Source: an uncultured Eubacteriales bacterium
Lineage (GTDB): Bacteria > Bacillota > Clostridia > Oscillospirales > Oscillospiraceae
NCBI GenBank assembly: GCA_900317425.1
Contig: ONGR01000002.1
Location: 1 to 40,111, forward strand
DNA: 40,111 nt
Reading direction: 5' to 3'
The notes under the pieces: generated by a model
What the model saw: only the letters and a program-made list of their open reading frames with translations
Database searches by the model: none
What the model was told of the DNA's origin: nothing
Program-made: the position numbers and the translations under genes
Shown: piece after piece, positions 32,501 through 40,093 of the stretch
How positions within the stretch are numbered: the stretch's first letter is position 1
Layout: every line of letters begins with the position of its first letter

Positions 32501-33356
32501 CGTATTACATGCCATTCGCTCCGGCATGGATTCTTTTTCCAAGGGCCAGAAGCGGGTGGCGGACTATATCCTGAAAAACTATGATAAGGCCGCCTTCATG
32601 ACGGCCAGCCGGTTGGGCAAGGTGGCCCAGGTCAGCGAGTCCACCGTGGTGCGCTTTGCTGCCGAGGTGGGCTATGACGGCTACCCCAGCATGCAGAAGG
32701 CCCTGCAGGAGCTGATCCGCGGGCGTCTGACCTCCGTGCAGCGGATCCGGGCATCCCGGGAGCAGACCCGGGGGACGGACGTGGTCGGCGCGGTGATGCA
32801 GCGGGACATGGACAGCATCCACGCCGCCATCGAGCAGGTGGACCGGCAGGAATTCCAGCGGGTGGTGGATCTGCTGCTGAAGGCGGAGCGCATCTATATC
32901 CTGGGCGTGCGCTCCTCGTCGTTCCTGGCGGGGTATCTGAACTTTTACCTGCACCTGATTTTCAAGAACGTGGTGCTGGTGCAGAATTCCGCCGCCGGCG
33001 AGATCTATGAGCAGATGGTACATATCGGTCCCGGGGACGTGCTGATCGGCATCAGCTTTCCCCGCTACTCCATTATGGCGGTCAATGCGGTGAACTTTGC
33101 CCATGACCGGGGTGCTGACGTGGTGGCCATCACCGACAGCACCGTTTCACCCCTATACGCCCCCGCCCGGGCGGCGCTGCTGGTGCGCAGCGATATGATC
33201 TCCTTCGTGGACTCTATGGCCGCGCCGCTGAGTCTGCTCAACGCGCTGATCACCGAGCTGGGTCACCGCCGGAAGGAGGACGTGGACGGCGTATTTGACG
33301 AGATGGAGCGGATCTGGGAAAAACACAGTATTTTCGGCAGGGCAGAAGATGAATAA
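32490..33356 (+). CDS. MurR/RpiR family transcriptional regulator
   Basis: This 288-residue regulator has an N-terminal RpiR-type helix-turn-helix (about 10-80: GQKRVADYILKNYDKAAFMT then VSESTVVRFAAEVGYDGYPS) and a C-terminal SIS sugar-phosphate domain (about 125-265: IYILGVRSSSFLAGYL, DVLIGISFPRYS). Such proteins respond to phosphosugars. The sensed sugar is not predictable because its neighbours are housekeeping genes. The start codon is GTG, with AAGGGA upstream. It overlaps rluB by 11 bases and the flavoprotein gene by 8 bases, so it is embedded in the operon. Confidence 0.92.
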   Translation: MTNNVLHAIRSGMDSFSKGQKRVADYILKNYDKAAFMTASRLGKVAQVSESTVVRFAAEVGYDGYPSMQKALQELIRGRLTSVQRIRASREQTRGTDVVGAVMQRDMDSIHAAIEQVDRQEFQRVVDLLLKAERIYILGVRSSSFLAGYLNFYLHLIFKNVVLVQNSAAGEIYEQMVHIGPGDVLIGISFPRYSIMAVNAVNFAHDRGADVVAITDSTVSPLYAPARAALLVRSDMISFVDSMAAPLSLLNALITELGHRRKEDVDGVFDEMERIWEKHSIFGRAEDE

Positions 33357-34599
33357 GCAAATTGTTGTGATCGGTGGCGGCGCCGCAGGTATGATGGCCG
33401 CCATCACCGCCGCGAGAGAGGGAGCAGCGGTCACGCTGCTGGAGCCCAACGAGCGGCTGGGTAAGAAACTGAATATTACGGGAAAGGGCCGCTGCAACGT
33501 GACCAACAACAGCGGTCTGGAAGAACTGATGCAGAATATCCCCCGAAACGGGCGGTTCCTCTACAGCGTCCTCTCCCGATTTGACGGGCGGGACACCATG
33601 GCCTTTTTTGAAGGGCTGGGTGTGCCGCTGAAAACGGAGCGGGGCAACCGTGTGTTCCCCGTGTCCGACCGGTCCTTTGATATCAGCGGTGCTCTGGAGC
33701 GTGAACTGCGGCACCGAAAGGTGAAATGGGTCCACGATCGCGCCATGTCCATTGAGACGGAGCAGGGACAGGCTGTGGCAGTCCGCGGCGAAAAGACTGC
33801 GTATCCCGCCGACGCCGTGGTGCTGGCTACCGGCGGCTTGTCCTATCCCGGCACCGGCTCCACCGGCGAGGGATACCGCATGGCCGCAGAGCTGGGCCAT
33901 ACCATCGTGGAACCCCGGGGCTCATTGGTTCCGTTGGTCAGCGACGATCCCTGCTGCCGGGAGATGCAGGGTCTGGCGCTGAAAAACGTGGAGCTGACCG
34001 TCCTGAACGGGAAGGGGAAGACGGTGTTCCGGGAATTCGGCGAGATGCTGTTTACCCATTTCGGCGTGTCCGGCCCGCTGGTTCTCTCGGCCAGCGCCCA
34101 TCTGCGGAACTGGGAGAAGGACAGGTATCGCTTGACCATCGACCTCAAGCCCGCCCTGGATGAGCAGAAGCTGGAGGCGCGGATCCTGCGGGATATCGGA
34201 GAGGCTCCCAACCGTGACTTTGAAAAGATTGTCGCCGGACTGGTGCCCCACAGCATGGTGGACGTGATCTGCCGCCGCCTGGAGATCCCGGCGGGACTGA
34301 AGGCCAACTCTGTCACACGGGAGCAGCGCAGGCATCTGATGGCGCTCCTGAAGCATTTTGAATTGAACGTGACCGGCCCCCGACCGGTGGCCGAGGCCAT
34401 CGTCACCAGCGGCGGCGTGAAGGTGGGGGAGGTGCAGCCGGGTACCATGGAATCCAAGCTGGTGCCGGGGCTGTACTTTGCCGGAGAAATACTGGACGTA
34501 GACGCCTATACGGGCGGGTTTAACTTGCAGATCGCGTGGGCGACGGGCCGGCAGGCCGGTCTGTCCGCAGCAGAAAACGTAGGGAGTGAAGATGTATGA
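33349..34599 (+). CDS. HI0933/YhiN-type FAD-dependent oxidoreductase (BaiN-like)
   Basis: This 416-residue flavoprotein belongs to the HI0933/YhiN family, often annotated as BaiN. The N-terminal dinucleotide fold is GGGAAGMMAAITAA (about 8-21), followed by LEPNERLGKKLNITGKGRCN and VTNN, a family hallmark. VLATGGLSYPGTGSTGEGYRMA (near 163-184) and the C-terminal YFAGEILDVDAYTGGFNLQIAWATG complete the FAD domain. BaiN of Clostridium scindens was proposed to act in bile acid 7-dehydroxylation; the family is far wider, and nothing here supports that role. The start is the ATG at 33349, overlapping the RpiR gene. The reaction is unknown. Confidence 0.9.
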   Translation: MNKQIVVIGGGAAGMMAAITAAREGAAVTLLEPNERLGKKLNITGKGRCNVTNNSGLEELMQNIPRNGRFLYSVLSRFDGRDTMAFFEGLGVPLKTERGNRVFPVSDRSFDISGALERELRHRKVKWVHDRAMSIETEQGQAVAVRGEKTAYPADAVVLATGGLSYPGTGSTGEGYRMAAELGHTIVEPRGSLVPLVSDDPCCREMQGLALKNVELTVLNGKGKTVFREFGEMLFTHFGVSGPLVLSASAHLRNWEKDRYRLTIDLKPALDEQKLEARILRDIGEAPNRDFEKIVAGLVPHSMVDVICRRLEIPAGLKANSVTREQRRHLMALLKHFELNVTGPRPVAEAIVTSGGVKVGEVQPGTMESKLVPGLYFAGEILDVDAYTGGFNLQIAWATGRQAGLSAAENVGSEDV

Positions 34600-35282
34600 A
34601 CGAGAGAATCTATTCCATCGCCATTGACGGACCCTCCGGCGCGGGAAAGAGCACCCTGGCCAAGGCAGTAGCTGCCCAGCGGGGGATCCTGTACGTGGAT
34701 ACCGGCGCTATCTACCGCAGCATCGGCTGCTATGTGCGCAGGAAGGGCATCGACCCCAAGGACAGCGAAAGTGTGATTGCTGTTCTGCCGGAGATCCACG
34801 TGGATATGGTGTATAGTGAAGATGGTTTACAGCATATGCTGCTCAACGGGGAGGACGTGACGACGGAGATCCGTCTGCCGGAGATCTCCATGTATGCCTC
34901 CGCCGTGTCCGCCATTCCGGAGGTGCGGGAGTTTTTGCTGGAGATGCAGCGGTCCCTGGCCCGCACCCGGAGCGTGATCATGGACGGCCGCGACATCGGC
35001 ACGGTGGTGCTGCCGGATGCGGACGTCAAGATCTTCCTCACCGCGGCGGTGGAGAAGCGTGCCATGCGGCGGGTGAAGGAGTTGGAGGAGCGGGGCACGC
35101 CCCGGCCCTATGAGGAGGTACTGCGGGAGATGCAGCAGCGGGATTGGGCCGATACCCATCGGGAGATCGCACCCTTGAAGCAGGCGGACGACGCCATCCC
35201 CGTGGACACCAGCGACATCGGATTCGAGGATAGCAAGCTGCTCCTGTTGGACGTGATCCGTAGGAGGCTGGGCGAGGAATGA
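34596..35282 (+). CDS. cmk: Cytidylate kinase
   Basis: Cmk phosphorylates CMP and dCMP, feeding nucleotide and phospholipid precursor pools. The 228-residue protein has the P-loop GPSGAGKST (12-20), DTGAIYRSIG (about 36-45) in the CMP-binding region and the conserved MDGRDIGTVVLPDADVKIFLTA (about 129-150). KELEERGTPRPYEEVLREMQQRD is the lid and helical segment. It overlaps the flavoprotein and plsC genes by four bases each. The order cmk-plsC-ispH-rpsA is frequent in Clostridia. Confidence 0.97.
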   Translation: MNERIYSIAIDGPSGAGKSTLAKAVAAQRGILYVDTGAIYRSIGCYVRRKGIDPKDSESVIAVLPEIHVDMVYSEDGLQHMLLNGEDVTTEIRLPEISMYASAVSAIPEVREFLLEMQRSLARTRSVIMDGRDIGTVVLPDADVKIFLTAAVEKRAMRRVKELEERGTPRPYEEVLREMQQRDWADTHREIAPLKQADDAIPVDTSDIGFEDSKLLLLDVIRRRLGEE

Positions 35283-35875
35283 GGAACGAGTACTATGTGA
35301 GAGTCCATAAGCTGCTGTGGCCCATTGTCCACGTTCTGCACCCCGTCCAGTTGACAGGGCTGGAGAACCTGCCGGAGGATGAGCCTGTGCTGCTGTGCGC
35401 CAACCACTCCAGCTGGTGGGATCCGATCCTGCTGATCAGCGCCCTGCGCCGGGACTACCCCCTTCGCATCATGGGGAAAATGCAGCTGTTCCAGATCCCT
35501 GTGCTCAAGACGTTTCTGACGAAACTGGGTGTGTTCCCGGTGAATCGCGGCAACTCGGACATCGGTGCCTTGAAGATGGCCATCAGCAGTCTGAAGGAAG
35601 GCTGGAACCTGCTGCTGTTTCCGGAGGGCACCCGGGTCAGAAAGGGGAAGACCGTCTCCGTCAAAGCTGGTGCGGCCATGATCGCCATTCGCTCCGGCGT
35701 CAAGCTGCTTCCGGTGTTTATCGGCACCAGGAAGACACTGTTCCGCAAGGTGCCGATCATATTGGGCAAGCCCTACCAGCCGGTCTATACGGGCCGCAAG
35801 GGTACGGCTGAGGAATATCAGGCCAATGCCAACGAGATCATGCGGCAAGCCTATGAATTGGGCGGTGCGCGATGA
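35279..35875 (+). CDS. plsC: 1-acyl-sn-glycerol-3-phosphate acyltransferase
   Basis: PlsC makes phosphatidic acid from lysophosphatidic acid at the membrane, the step after PlsY (gene at 1657). The 198-residue protein shows the acyltransferase motif NHSSWWD (42-48; H43 and D48) and FPEGTR (114-119), plus GVFPVNRGNSD between them and VFIGTR at the end of the core. A short N-terminal hydrophobic stretch may bind the membrane. It is coupled to cmk and ispH by ATGA overlaps. Confidence 0.94.
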   Translation: MRNEYYVRVHKLLWPIVHVLHPVQLTGLENLPEDEPVLLCANHSSWWDPILLISALRRDYPLRIMGKMQLFQIPVLKTFLTKLGVFPVNRGNSDIGALKMAISSLKEGWNLLLFPEGTRVRKGKTVSVKAGAAMIAIRSGVKLLPVFIGTRKTLFRKVPIILGKPYQPVYTGRKGTAEEYQANANEIMRQAYELGGAR

Positions 35876-37824
35876 AGGTGAAATTGGCAAAGACGGCCGG
35901 CTTTTGCTACGGTGTGGAGCGGGCGGTGAACCTGGCGGAGCGGACGGCACAGGAACAGGGCAGCTGTGTGATGCTGGGCAGCATCATCCACAATGCCATC
36001 GTGGTGGAGCATCTGCGGCAGTTGGGAGCCCGCCGGGTGGAGGACGTGTCTCAGATCCGGCCGGGGGAGACGGTGCTGATCCGGGCCCACGGCGAGATGA
36101 AGCAGACCATCGAGCTCCTGCGTCAGCGGGGGATCGAGTGCGTGGATGCCACCTGCCCCAACGTGCTGCGGGTGCAGCAGATCGTGGCAAAGGCTGACCA
36201 GGAGGGGAGAGTGCCGGTTGTGATCGGCGAACCCCATCATCCGGAGGTCATGGGCGTGGCCAGCTGGTCGGAGCGTTCGGTGATCTTCCCGGGGCCGGAG
36301 GAACTGGAAAAATGGCTGGCGGAGGACCCCTCCCGCCGGGATCTGCCCCTCACTGCGGTGGCTCAGACCACCTGCATTCGAACAATTTGGGAAAGATCTG
36401 CAGAAATTTTAAAAAAAGAGTGTACAAACGCAAAAATATTTGATACAATATGCAATGCTACGCAAAAACGTCAGTCCGAGGCGGCCCAGCTGGCCGGTGA
36501 GGTTGACGTGATGGTCGTGGTCGGAGATCGTAAAAGTGCCAACACCAAACATTTGACGGAGATTTGCAGCGAGAGATGTTCCCGCGTCATCCAGATCGAG
36601 GAGGCAAAGGAGCTCTCACCGGACTTTCTTATTGGATGTTCTGTGGCGGGTCTTACGGCCGGCGCGTCCACTCCGGCGGGCATCATTAAGGAGGTATATA
36701 CAACGATGAGCGAAGAAATCAAGACCACAGAACTGGCAGAAGAGAGCTTTGAGGAAATGCTGGAAAAGTCCTTTAAGACTTTGAATACAGGAGAGAAGGT
36801 CACCGGTATTGTCACGGCGATCGGCCCCACCGAGGTCCAGGTCGATCTGGGCTGCAAGCAGGCCGGCTACATTGCCGTGGAGGAGCTGTCCGCTGATCCC
36901 AACGTGAAGCCTGAGGACGTTGTCAAGGTCGGCGACGAGATCGAGACTTACATCATCCGCGTCAACGACGTGGAGGGCTATGCCATGCTCTCCAAGAAGC
37001 GTCTGGACGCCGTGAAGGTTTGGGAAGATATTGAAGAGGCCCGCGAGAACAAAACCACTCTCGAGGGCAAGGTCACCGAGGAGAACAAGGGCGGCATCGT
37101 TGTCAACGTCAAGGGCGTGCGCGTGTTCGTTCCCGCCTCCCAGAGCGGTCAGCCCCGCGGCGCCGATCTGAGCGAGATGATCGGCCAGACCGTCTCCCTG
37201 CGCATTACCGAGGTCAACCGTGCCCGCCGCCGCGTGGTGGGTTCCATCCGTGCCGTGGCCTATGAGGCCCGTCAGGCCGCTCAGGCTGAGATTTGGAACA
37301 ACATCGAGGTCGGCAAGCATTACACCGGCACCGTCAAGTCCATGACCTCCTACGGCGTGTTTGTGGACATCGGCGGCGTGGACGGCATGGTCCACATCTC
37401 CGAGCTGAGCTGGAGCCGCATCAAGAACCCCGCCGAGGTCTGCTCTGTGGGCGACACCCTGGACGTGTACGTCATCTCCTTCGATCCCGAGAAGCGCAAG
37501 ATCTCCCTGGGCGTGAAGGATCGTTCCATGAATCCCTGGGATAAGTTCATGGAGACCTACAAGGTCGGCGACGTGGCTTCCGTGCGCATCGTCAAGCTGA
37601 TGACCTTCGGCGCCTTTGCCGAGGTCGTTCCCGGTGTGGACGGTCTGATCCACATCTCCCAGATCGCCGATCGCCGCATCGAGAAGCCCGGTGACGTGCT
37701 GACCGAGGGCGAGATCGTGGACGCCAAGATCACCGCCGTGGACGAGGAGAAGCAGAAGATCTCCCTGTCCATCCGCGCTCTGCTGGCTCCCGCTGCCGAA
37801 GAGGTTGAGGAGGATGCCGAGTAA
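35872..37824 (+). CDS. ispH-rpsA: IspH-ribosomal protein S1 fusion
   Basis: This 650-residue ORF joins IspH, the last MEP-pathway enzyme (HMBPP to IPP/DMAPP), to a four-repeat S1 protein. In IspH (1-275) the cluster cysteines are C12, C95 and C194, with RAHGEMKQ and GLTAGASTP. S1 domains lie near 305-375, 392-460, 480-550 and 565-635 (GIVTAIGPTEVQVDLG, GYGVFVDIGG-like, FGAFAEVVPGVDGLIHIS). The junction residue M279 (ATG at 36706) has a strong AAGGAGG upstream, and an AT-rich patch at 36421-36449 looks like a promoter. So S1 is probably made both fused and alone. Such fusions are known in Clostridia. Codon bias rises sharply in the S1 half. Confidence 0.93.
   Translation: MKVKLAKTAGFCYGVERAVNLAERTAQEQGSCVMLGSIIHNAIVVEHLRQLGARRVEDVSQIRPGETVLIRAHGEMKQTIELLRQRGIECVDATCPNVLRVQQIVAKADQEGRVPVVIGEPHHPEVMGVASWSERSVIFPGPEELEKWLAEDPSRRDLPLTAVAQTTCIRTIWERSAEILKKECTNAKIFDTICNATQKRQSEAAQLAGEVDVMVVVGDRKSANTKHLTEICSERCSRVIQIEEAKELSPDFLIGCSVAGLTAGASTPAGIIKEVYTTMSEEIKTTELAEESFEEMLEKSFKTLNTGEKVTGIVTAIGPTEVQVDLGCKQAGYIAVEELSADPNVKPEDVVKVGDEIETYIIRVNDVEGYAMLSKKRLDAVKVWEDIEEARENKTTLEGKVTEENKGGIVVNVKGVRVFVPASQSGQPRGADLSEMIGQTVSLRITEVNRARRRVVGSIRAVAYEARQAAQAEIWNNIEVGKHYTGTVKSMTSYGVFVDIGGVDGMVHISELSWSRIKNPAEVCSVGDTLDVYVISFDPEKRKISLGVKDRSMNPWDKFMETYKVGDVASVRIVKLMTFGAFAEVVPGVDGLIHISQIADRRIEKPGDVLTEGEIVDAKITAVDEEKQKISLSIRALLAPAAEEVEEDAE
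36421..36449 (+). promoter_or_regulatory. Putative internal promoter inside ispH driving rpsA
   Basis: TGTACA (36421-36426), a 17-base spacer ending in TGA, and TACAAT (36444-36449) form an extended -10 promoter. The surrounding 36390-36460 is strikingly AT-rich within a GC-rich coding region. The rpsA start follows about 255 bases later. Confidence 0.6.
36689..36708 (+). promoter_or_regulatory. Internal ribosome binding site and start for S1
   Basis: AAGGAGGT followed by an in-frame ATG (36706-36708) at the exact IspH/S1 boundary would yield a 372-residue S1 protein beginning MSEEIKTTELAEESFEEM. Confidence 0.75.
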
Positions 37825-37844
37825 TTTCGGCGCTGAAATCGCAT

Positions 37845-37881
37845 AAAAAAGAACCGATGCAGTTGCATCGGTTCTTTTTTT
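37845..37881 (+). terminator. Terminator after ispH-rpsA
   Basis: A6 plus GAACCGATGC pairs with GCATCGGTTC around AGTT, followed by T7. It ends the long operon from 27701. Confidence 0.95.
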
Positions 37882-37946
37882 GTCCTTAAAACCTGAAAAA
37901 TATATACAAAAAACGATAAACTTTATAGAATTATCACAGTATTGTA

Positions 37947-37975
37947 TTGAAATACCGGGGAAAAGCGTGTATAAT
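37947..37975 (+). promoter_or_regulatory. Promoter of carD-ispD-ispF
   Basis: TTGAAA (37947-37952), a 17-base spacer and TATAAT (37970-37975) in an AT-rich region just before carD. Confidence 0.85.
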
Positions 37976-38016
37976 GTTTCTGAATCTAAACGATTTTACA
38001 AAAGGGAGGTGGACAG

Positions 38017-38505
38017 ATGTATCTGATTGGTGATCGAGTGGTGCACCCGATGCATGGAGCCGGGGTGATTCGCGACATTGTAGAAGAGCGGATGGCCGGA
38101 CAGCGAAAACAGTACTATGTGTTCTGCCTCCCGGTGGGGGAGCTGGTTTTGAAGATCCCCACGGAGAGCTGTGACGTGATTGGTATTCGCAGTCTGTCCA
38201 CCCGCGATGCGATCGAATCGCTGATCGCTGCGATCCCCGATCTGCCGGTGGATGTGACAGCGAATTGGAACCGGCGATATCGGGAGAATCTGGATCGGCT
38301 GAAGAGTGGAGACCTCTCCGAGGTGGCCCGGGTGATCAAAGCGCTGATGTGGCGGGATCGGGCCCGCGGCCTCTCCAATGGGGAGAGGAAGATGCTCCAC
38401 AGCGCCAAGCAGAGCCTCCTCTCTGAGGTGGTTTTGGTGGAGGATTCAGACTATCGGGAGACCGAGCAGCGGATCGATCGAATGATGCTGGCGGAAGCGG
38501 AATAG
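38017..38505 (+). CDS. carD: CarD family transcriptional regulator
   Basis: CarD-type proteins bind the RNA polymerase beta subunit and adjust promoter opening. The 162-residue protein has the N-terminal CarD/TRCF Tudor-like domain: YLIGDRVVHPMHGAGVIRDI (2-21) and QYYVFCLPVGELVLKIPTES (about 30-50). The C-terminal helical DNA-contact domain has RYRENLDRLKSGDLSEVARVIKALMWRD, a family signature. AAAGGGAGGT precedes the ATG. In clostridia and other Firmicutes, carD is commonly followed by ispD and ispF, as here. Confidence 0.94.
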   Translation: MYLIGDRVVHPMHGAGVIRDIVEERMAGQRKQYYVFCLPVGELVLKIPTESCDVIGIRSLSTRDAIESLIAAIPDLPVDVTANWNRRYRENLDRLKSGDLSEVARVIKALMWRDRARGLSNGERKMLHSAKQSLLSEVVLVEDSDYRETEQRIDRMMLAEAE

Positions 38506-38513
38506 GAGTCGGT

Positions 38514-39257
38514 ATGGGAAAACTTTGGAACAAAATTCGCGGGATCCGGGACAGGCAGCGTCCCTTCTGCACGGCGATCATCGCCGCGGCGGGGCGCTCG
38601 GAGCGGATGCAGGGAGAGAATAAGCTGTTTATGGATCTGGCCGGTGCCCCTGTACTGATGCGCACGCTGTGCGCGGTGGATCAGGCGGAACTGGTGGATG
38701 AGATCATTGTTGCCACCCGTGAGGATCTGCTGCTGGAGGTGGCGGATCTGTGCAGCCGCTGCGGACTGCGCAAAAGCGTCCGGGTCATCAAGGGCGGCAG
38801 TACCCGGCTGGAGTCGGTGCTGGCAGCCGCTATGGAGGCCGATCCACGGGCGGAACTGCTGGCCGTCCACGACGGCGCACGGCCTCTGATCCGCCCGGAG
38901 GATTTTGACGAGCTGATCCGCCAGGGCGGCGCCACGTATGCCGTGGCCCCTGCGGTGCCCCTGACCGACACGGTGAAGGTGGCCGATGAGAACCGCCGCG
39001 TGCTGTCCACCCCGGACCGCAGCACCCTGTACGGCGTGCGGACTCCCCAGGTGTTCCAGAAGGATATCCTGAAGGCGGCTTTGGAATCGGCCCGGGAGGC
39101 CGGCGTAGAGGTAACCGACGATTGTTCCGCCGTAGAGCGCCTTGGCAAGGAGGTTTACTTGACACCCGGTGACCCGGAAAACATCAAGATCACCACGCCG
39201 TTTGATTTGATCGTCGCCGAGGCCATTCTGCAGAAGAGGGGGCGGGAAGGAAGATGA
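38514..39257 (+). CDS. ispD: 2-C-methyl-D-erythritol 4-phosphate cytidylyltransferase
   Basis: IspD makes CDP-methylerythritol from MEP and CTP in isoprenoid synthesis. The 247-residue protein has the CTP-binding motif AIIAAAGRSERMQGENKLFM (about 21-40), VHDGARPLIRPEDFDEL near 120 and TPDRSTLYGVRTPQVFQKDIL in the C-terminal half. The first 20 residues (MGKLWNKIRGIRDRQRPFCT) extend beyond typical IspD; AGGAG before the ATG supports this start. It overlaps ispF by four bases. IspH of the same pathway is encoded just upstream of carD. Confidence 0.95.
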   Translation: MGKLWNKIRGIRDRQRPFCTAIIAAAGRSERMQGENKLFMDLAGAPVLMRTLCAVDQAELVDEIIVATREDLLLEVADLCSRCGLRKSVRVIKGGSTRLESVLAAAMEADPRAELLAVHDGARPLIRPEDFDELIRQGGATYAVAPAVPLTDTVKVADENRRVLSTPDRSTLYGVRTPQVFQKDILKAALESAREAGVEVTDDCSAVERLGKEVYLTPGDPENIKITTPFDLIVAEAILQKRGREGR

Positions 39258-39742
39258 CGAATCTGCGTGTAGGACACGGCTATGACGTGCACCGGCTGGC
39301 GCCGGGCCGCAGGCTGATCATAGGTGGTGTGGACATTCCCTGGGAAATGGGACTGGACGGACATTCCGATGCGGACGTACTGCTTCACGCGGTGATGGAT
39401 GCTCTGCTGGGCGCCGCCGCCCTGGGTGATATCGGAGCCCTGTTCCCCGACCAGGATGACGCTTTTTTGAACATCTCCAGCGTGACACTCCTGGAGCGGG
39501 TGGCGCAGGTGATGGCAGAAAAGGGCTGGCAGGTGGTGAACGTGGACGCTACCCTGATCGCCCAGCGGCCCAAGGTGGGGCCTTATCGGGACGCCATGCG
39601 CCAGAACATCGCCAAGGCCTTGGGCGTGGACGTATCCCAAATCAGCGTGAAGGCCACCACGGAGGAGCATCTGGGCTTCACCGGAGACGGCAGCGGTATG
39701 GCGGCCCACGCCGTGGCGCTGATCGAGAAGAGCGAACAATAG
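39254..39742 (+). CDS. ispF: 2-C-methyl-D-erythritol 2,4-cyclodiphosphate synthase
   Basis: IspF cyclises CDP-methylerythritol 2-phosphate to MEcPP. The 162-residue protein contains the metal site D11/H13 in GHGYDVHRL and H45 in DGHSDADVLLHAVMDALLGA, and the hydrophobic cavity region DIGALFPDQDD. The C-terminal KATTEEHLGFTGDGSGMAAHAV is the family signature. It overlaps ispD (ATGA) and is followed by a terminator. Confidence 0.97.
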   Translation: MTNLRVGHGYDVHRLAPGRRLIIGGVDIPWEMGLDGHSDADVLLHAVMDALLGAAALGDIGALFPDQDDAFLNISSVTLLERVAQVMAEKGWQVVNVDATLIAQRPKVGPYRDAMRQNIAKALGVDVSQISVKATTEEHLGFTGDGSGMAAHAVALIEKSEQ

Positions 39743-39759
39743 GATAGGACAGATCATGA

Positions 39760-39792
39760 GGGTCCGGTCGATCACGACCGGACCCCCTTTTT
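39760..39792 (+). terminator. Terminator of carD-ispD-ispF
   Basis: GGGTCCGGTCG pairs perfectly with CGACCGGACCC around ATCA, followed by CC and T5. Confidence 0.93.
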
Positions 39793-39841
39793 GCACCGGC
39801 CCCGAGAGAGGGTCATAAACTGGCCTGTGAGGAGGTGTACC

Positions 39842-40093
39842 ATGGAATACTATATTTTGATCGTCCGTTCTGTGACCCACGCACAGCATACCGTACGGAC
39901 GCTGGAGAAGTGCGGACTCCGTGCCGGCATGTTCCGGGCGCCGGCCGGCCTGACCAACCGGGGCTGCAGCTACGCTGTGCGGATCCGGACGGCAGATCTC
40001 GACGCGGCAAAGAGATGTCTGAACAAGGCGGATCTGGCGCCGCTGATCATATATGGCAGAGAGGGAAATGGATATCGAGAGGTGACGTGGTGA
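39842..40093 (+). CDS. DUF3343 domain protein (putative Se/S carrier-like)
   Basis: This 83-residue protein resembles the DUF3343 family of small carrier-like proteins found beside selenium or sulfur genes in anaerobes. The opening YYILIVRSVTHAQHTVRTLEK (3-23) with FRAPAGLTNRGCSYAVRI (about 34-51) fits: the conserved cysteine precedes a Y.V pattern. From the ATG at 39842 there is GAGGAGG upstream; an in-frame ATG at 39791 lies in the terminator tail and is rejected. It overlaps the next gene by four bases (GTGA). Confidence 0.82.
   Translation: MEYYILIVRSVTHAQHTVRTLEKCGLRAGMFRAPAGLTNRGCSYAVRIRTADLDAAKRCLNKADLAPLIIYGREGNGYREVTW

Noticed and set aside
33349-34599. A bile-acid 7-dehydroxylation gene (baiN)
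   Set aside because: The family match is real but broad, and no bai operon genes are nearby. A generic flavoprotein call is safer.
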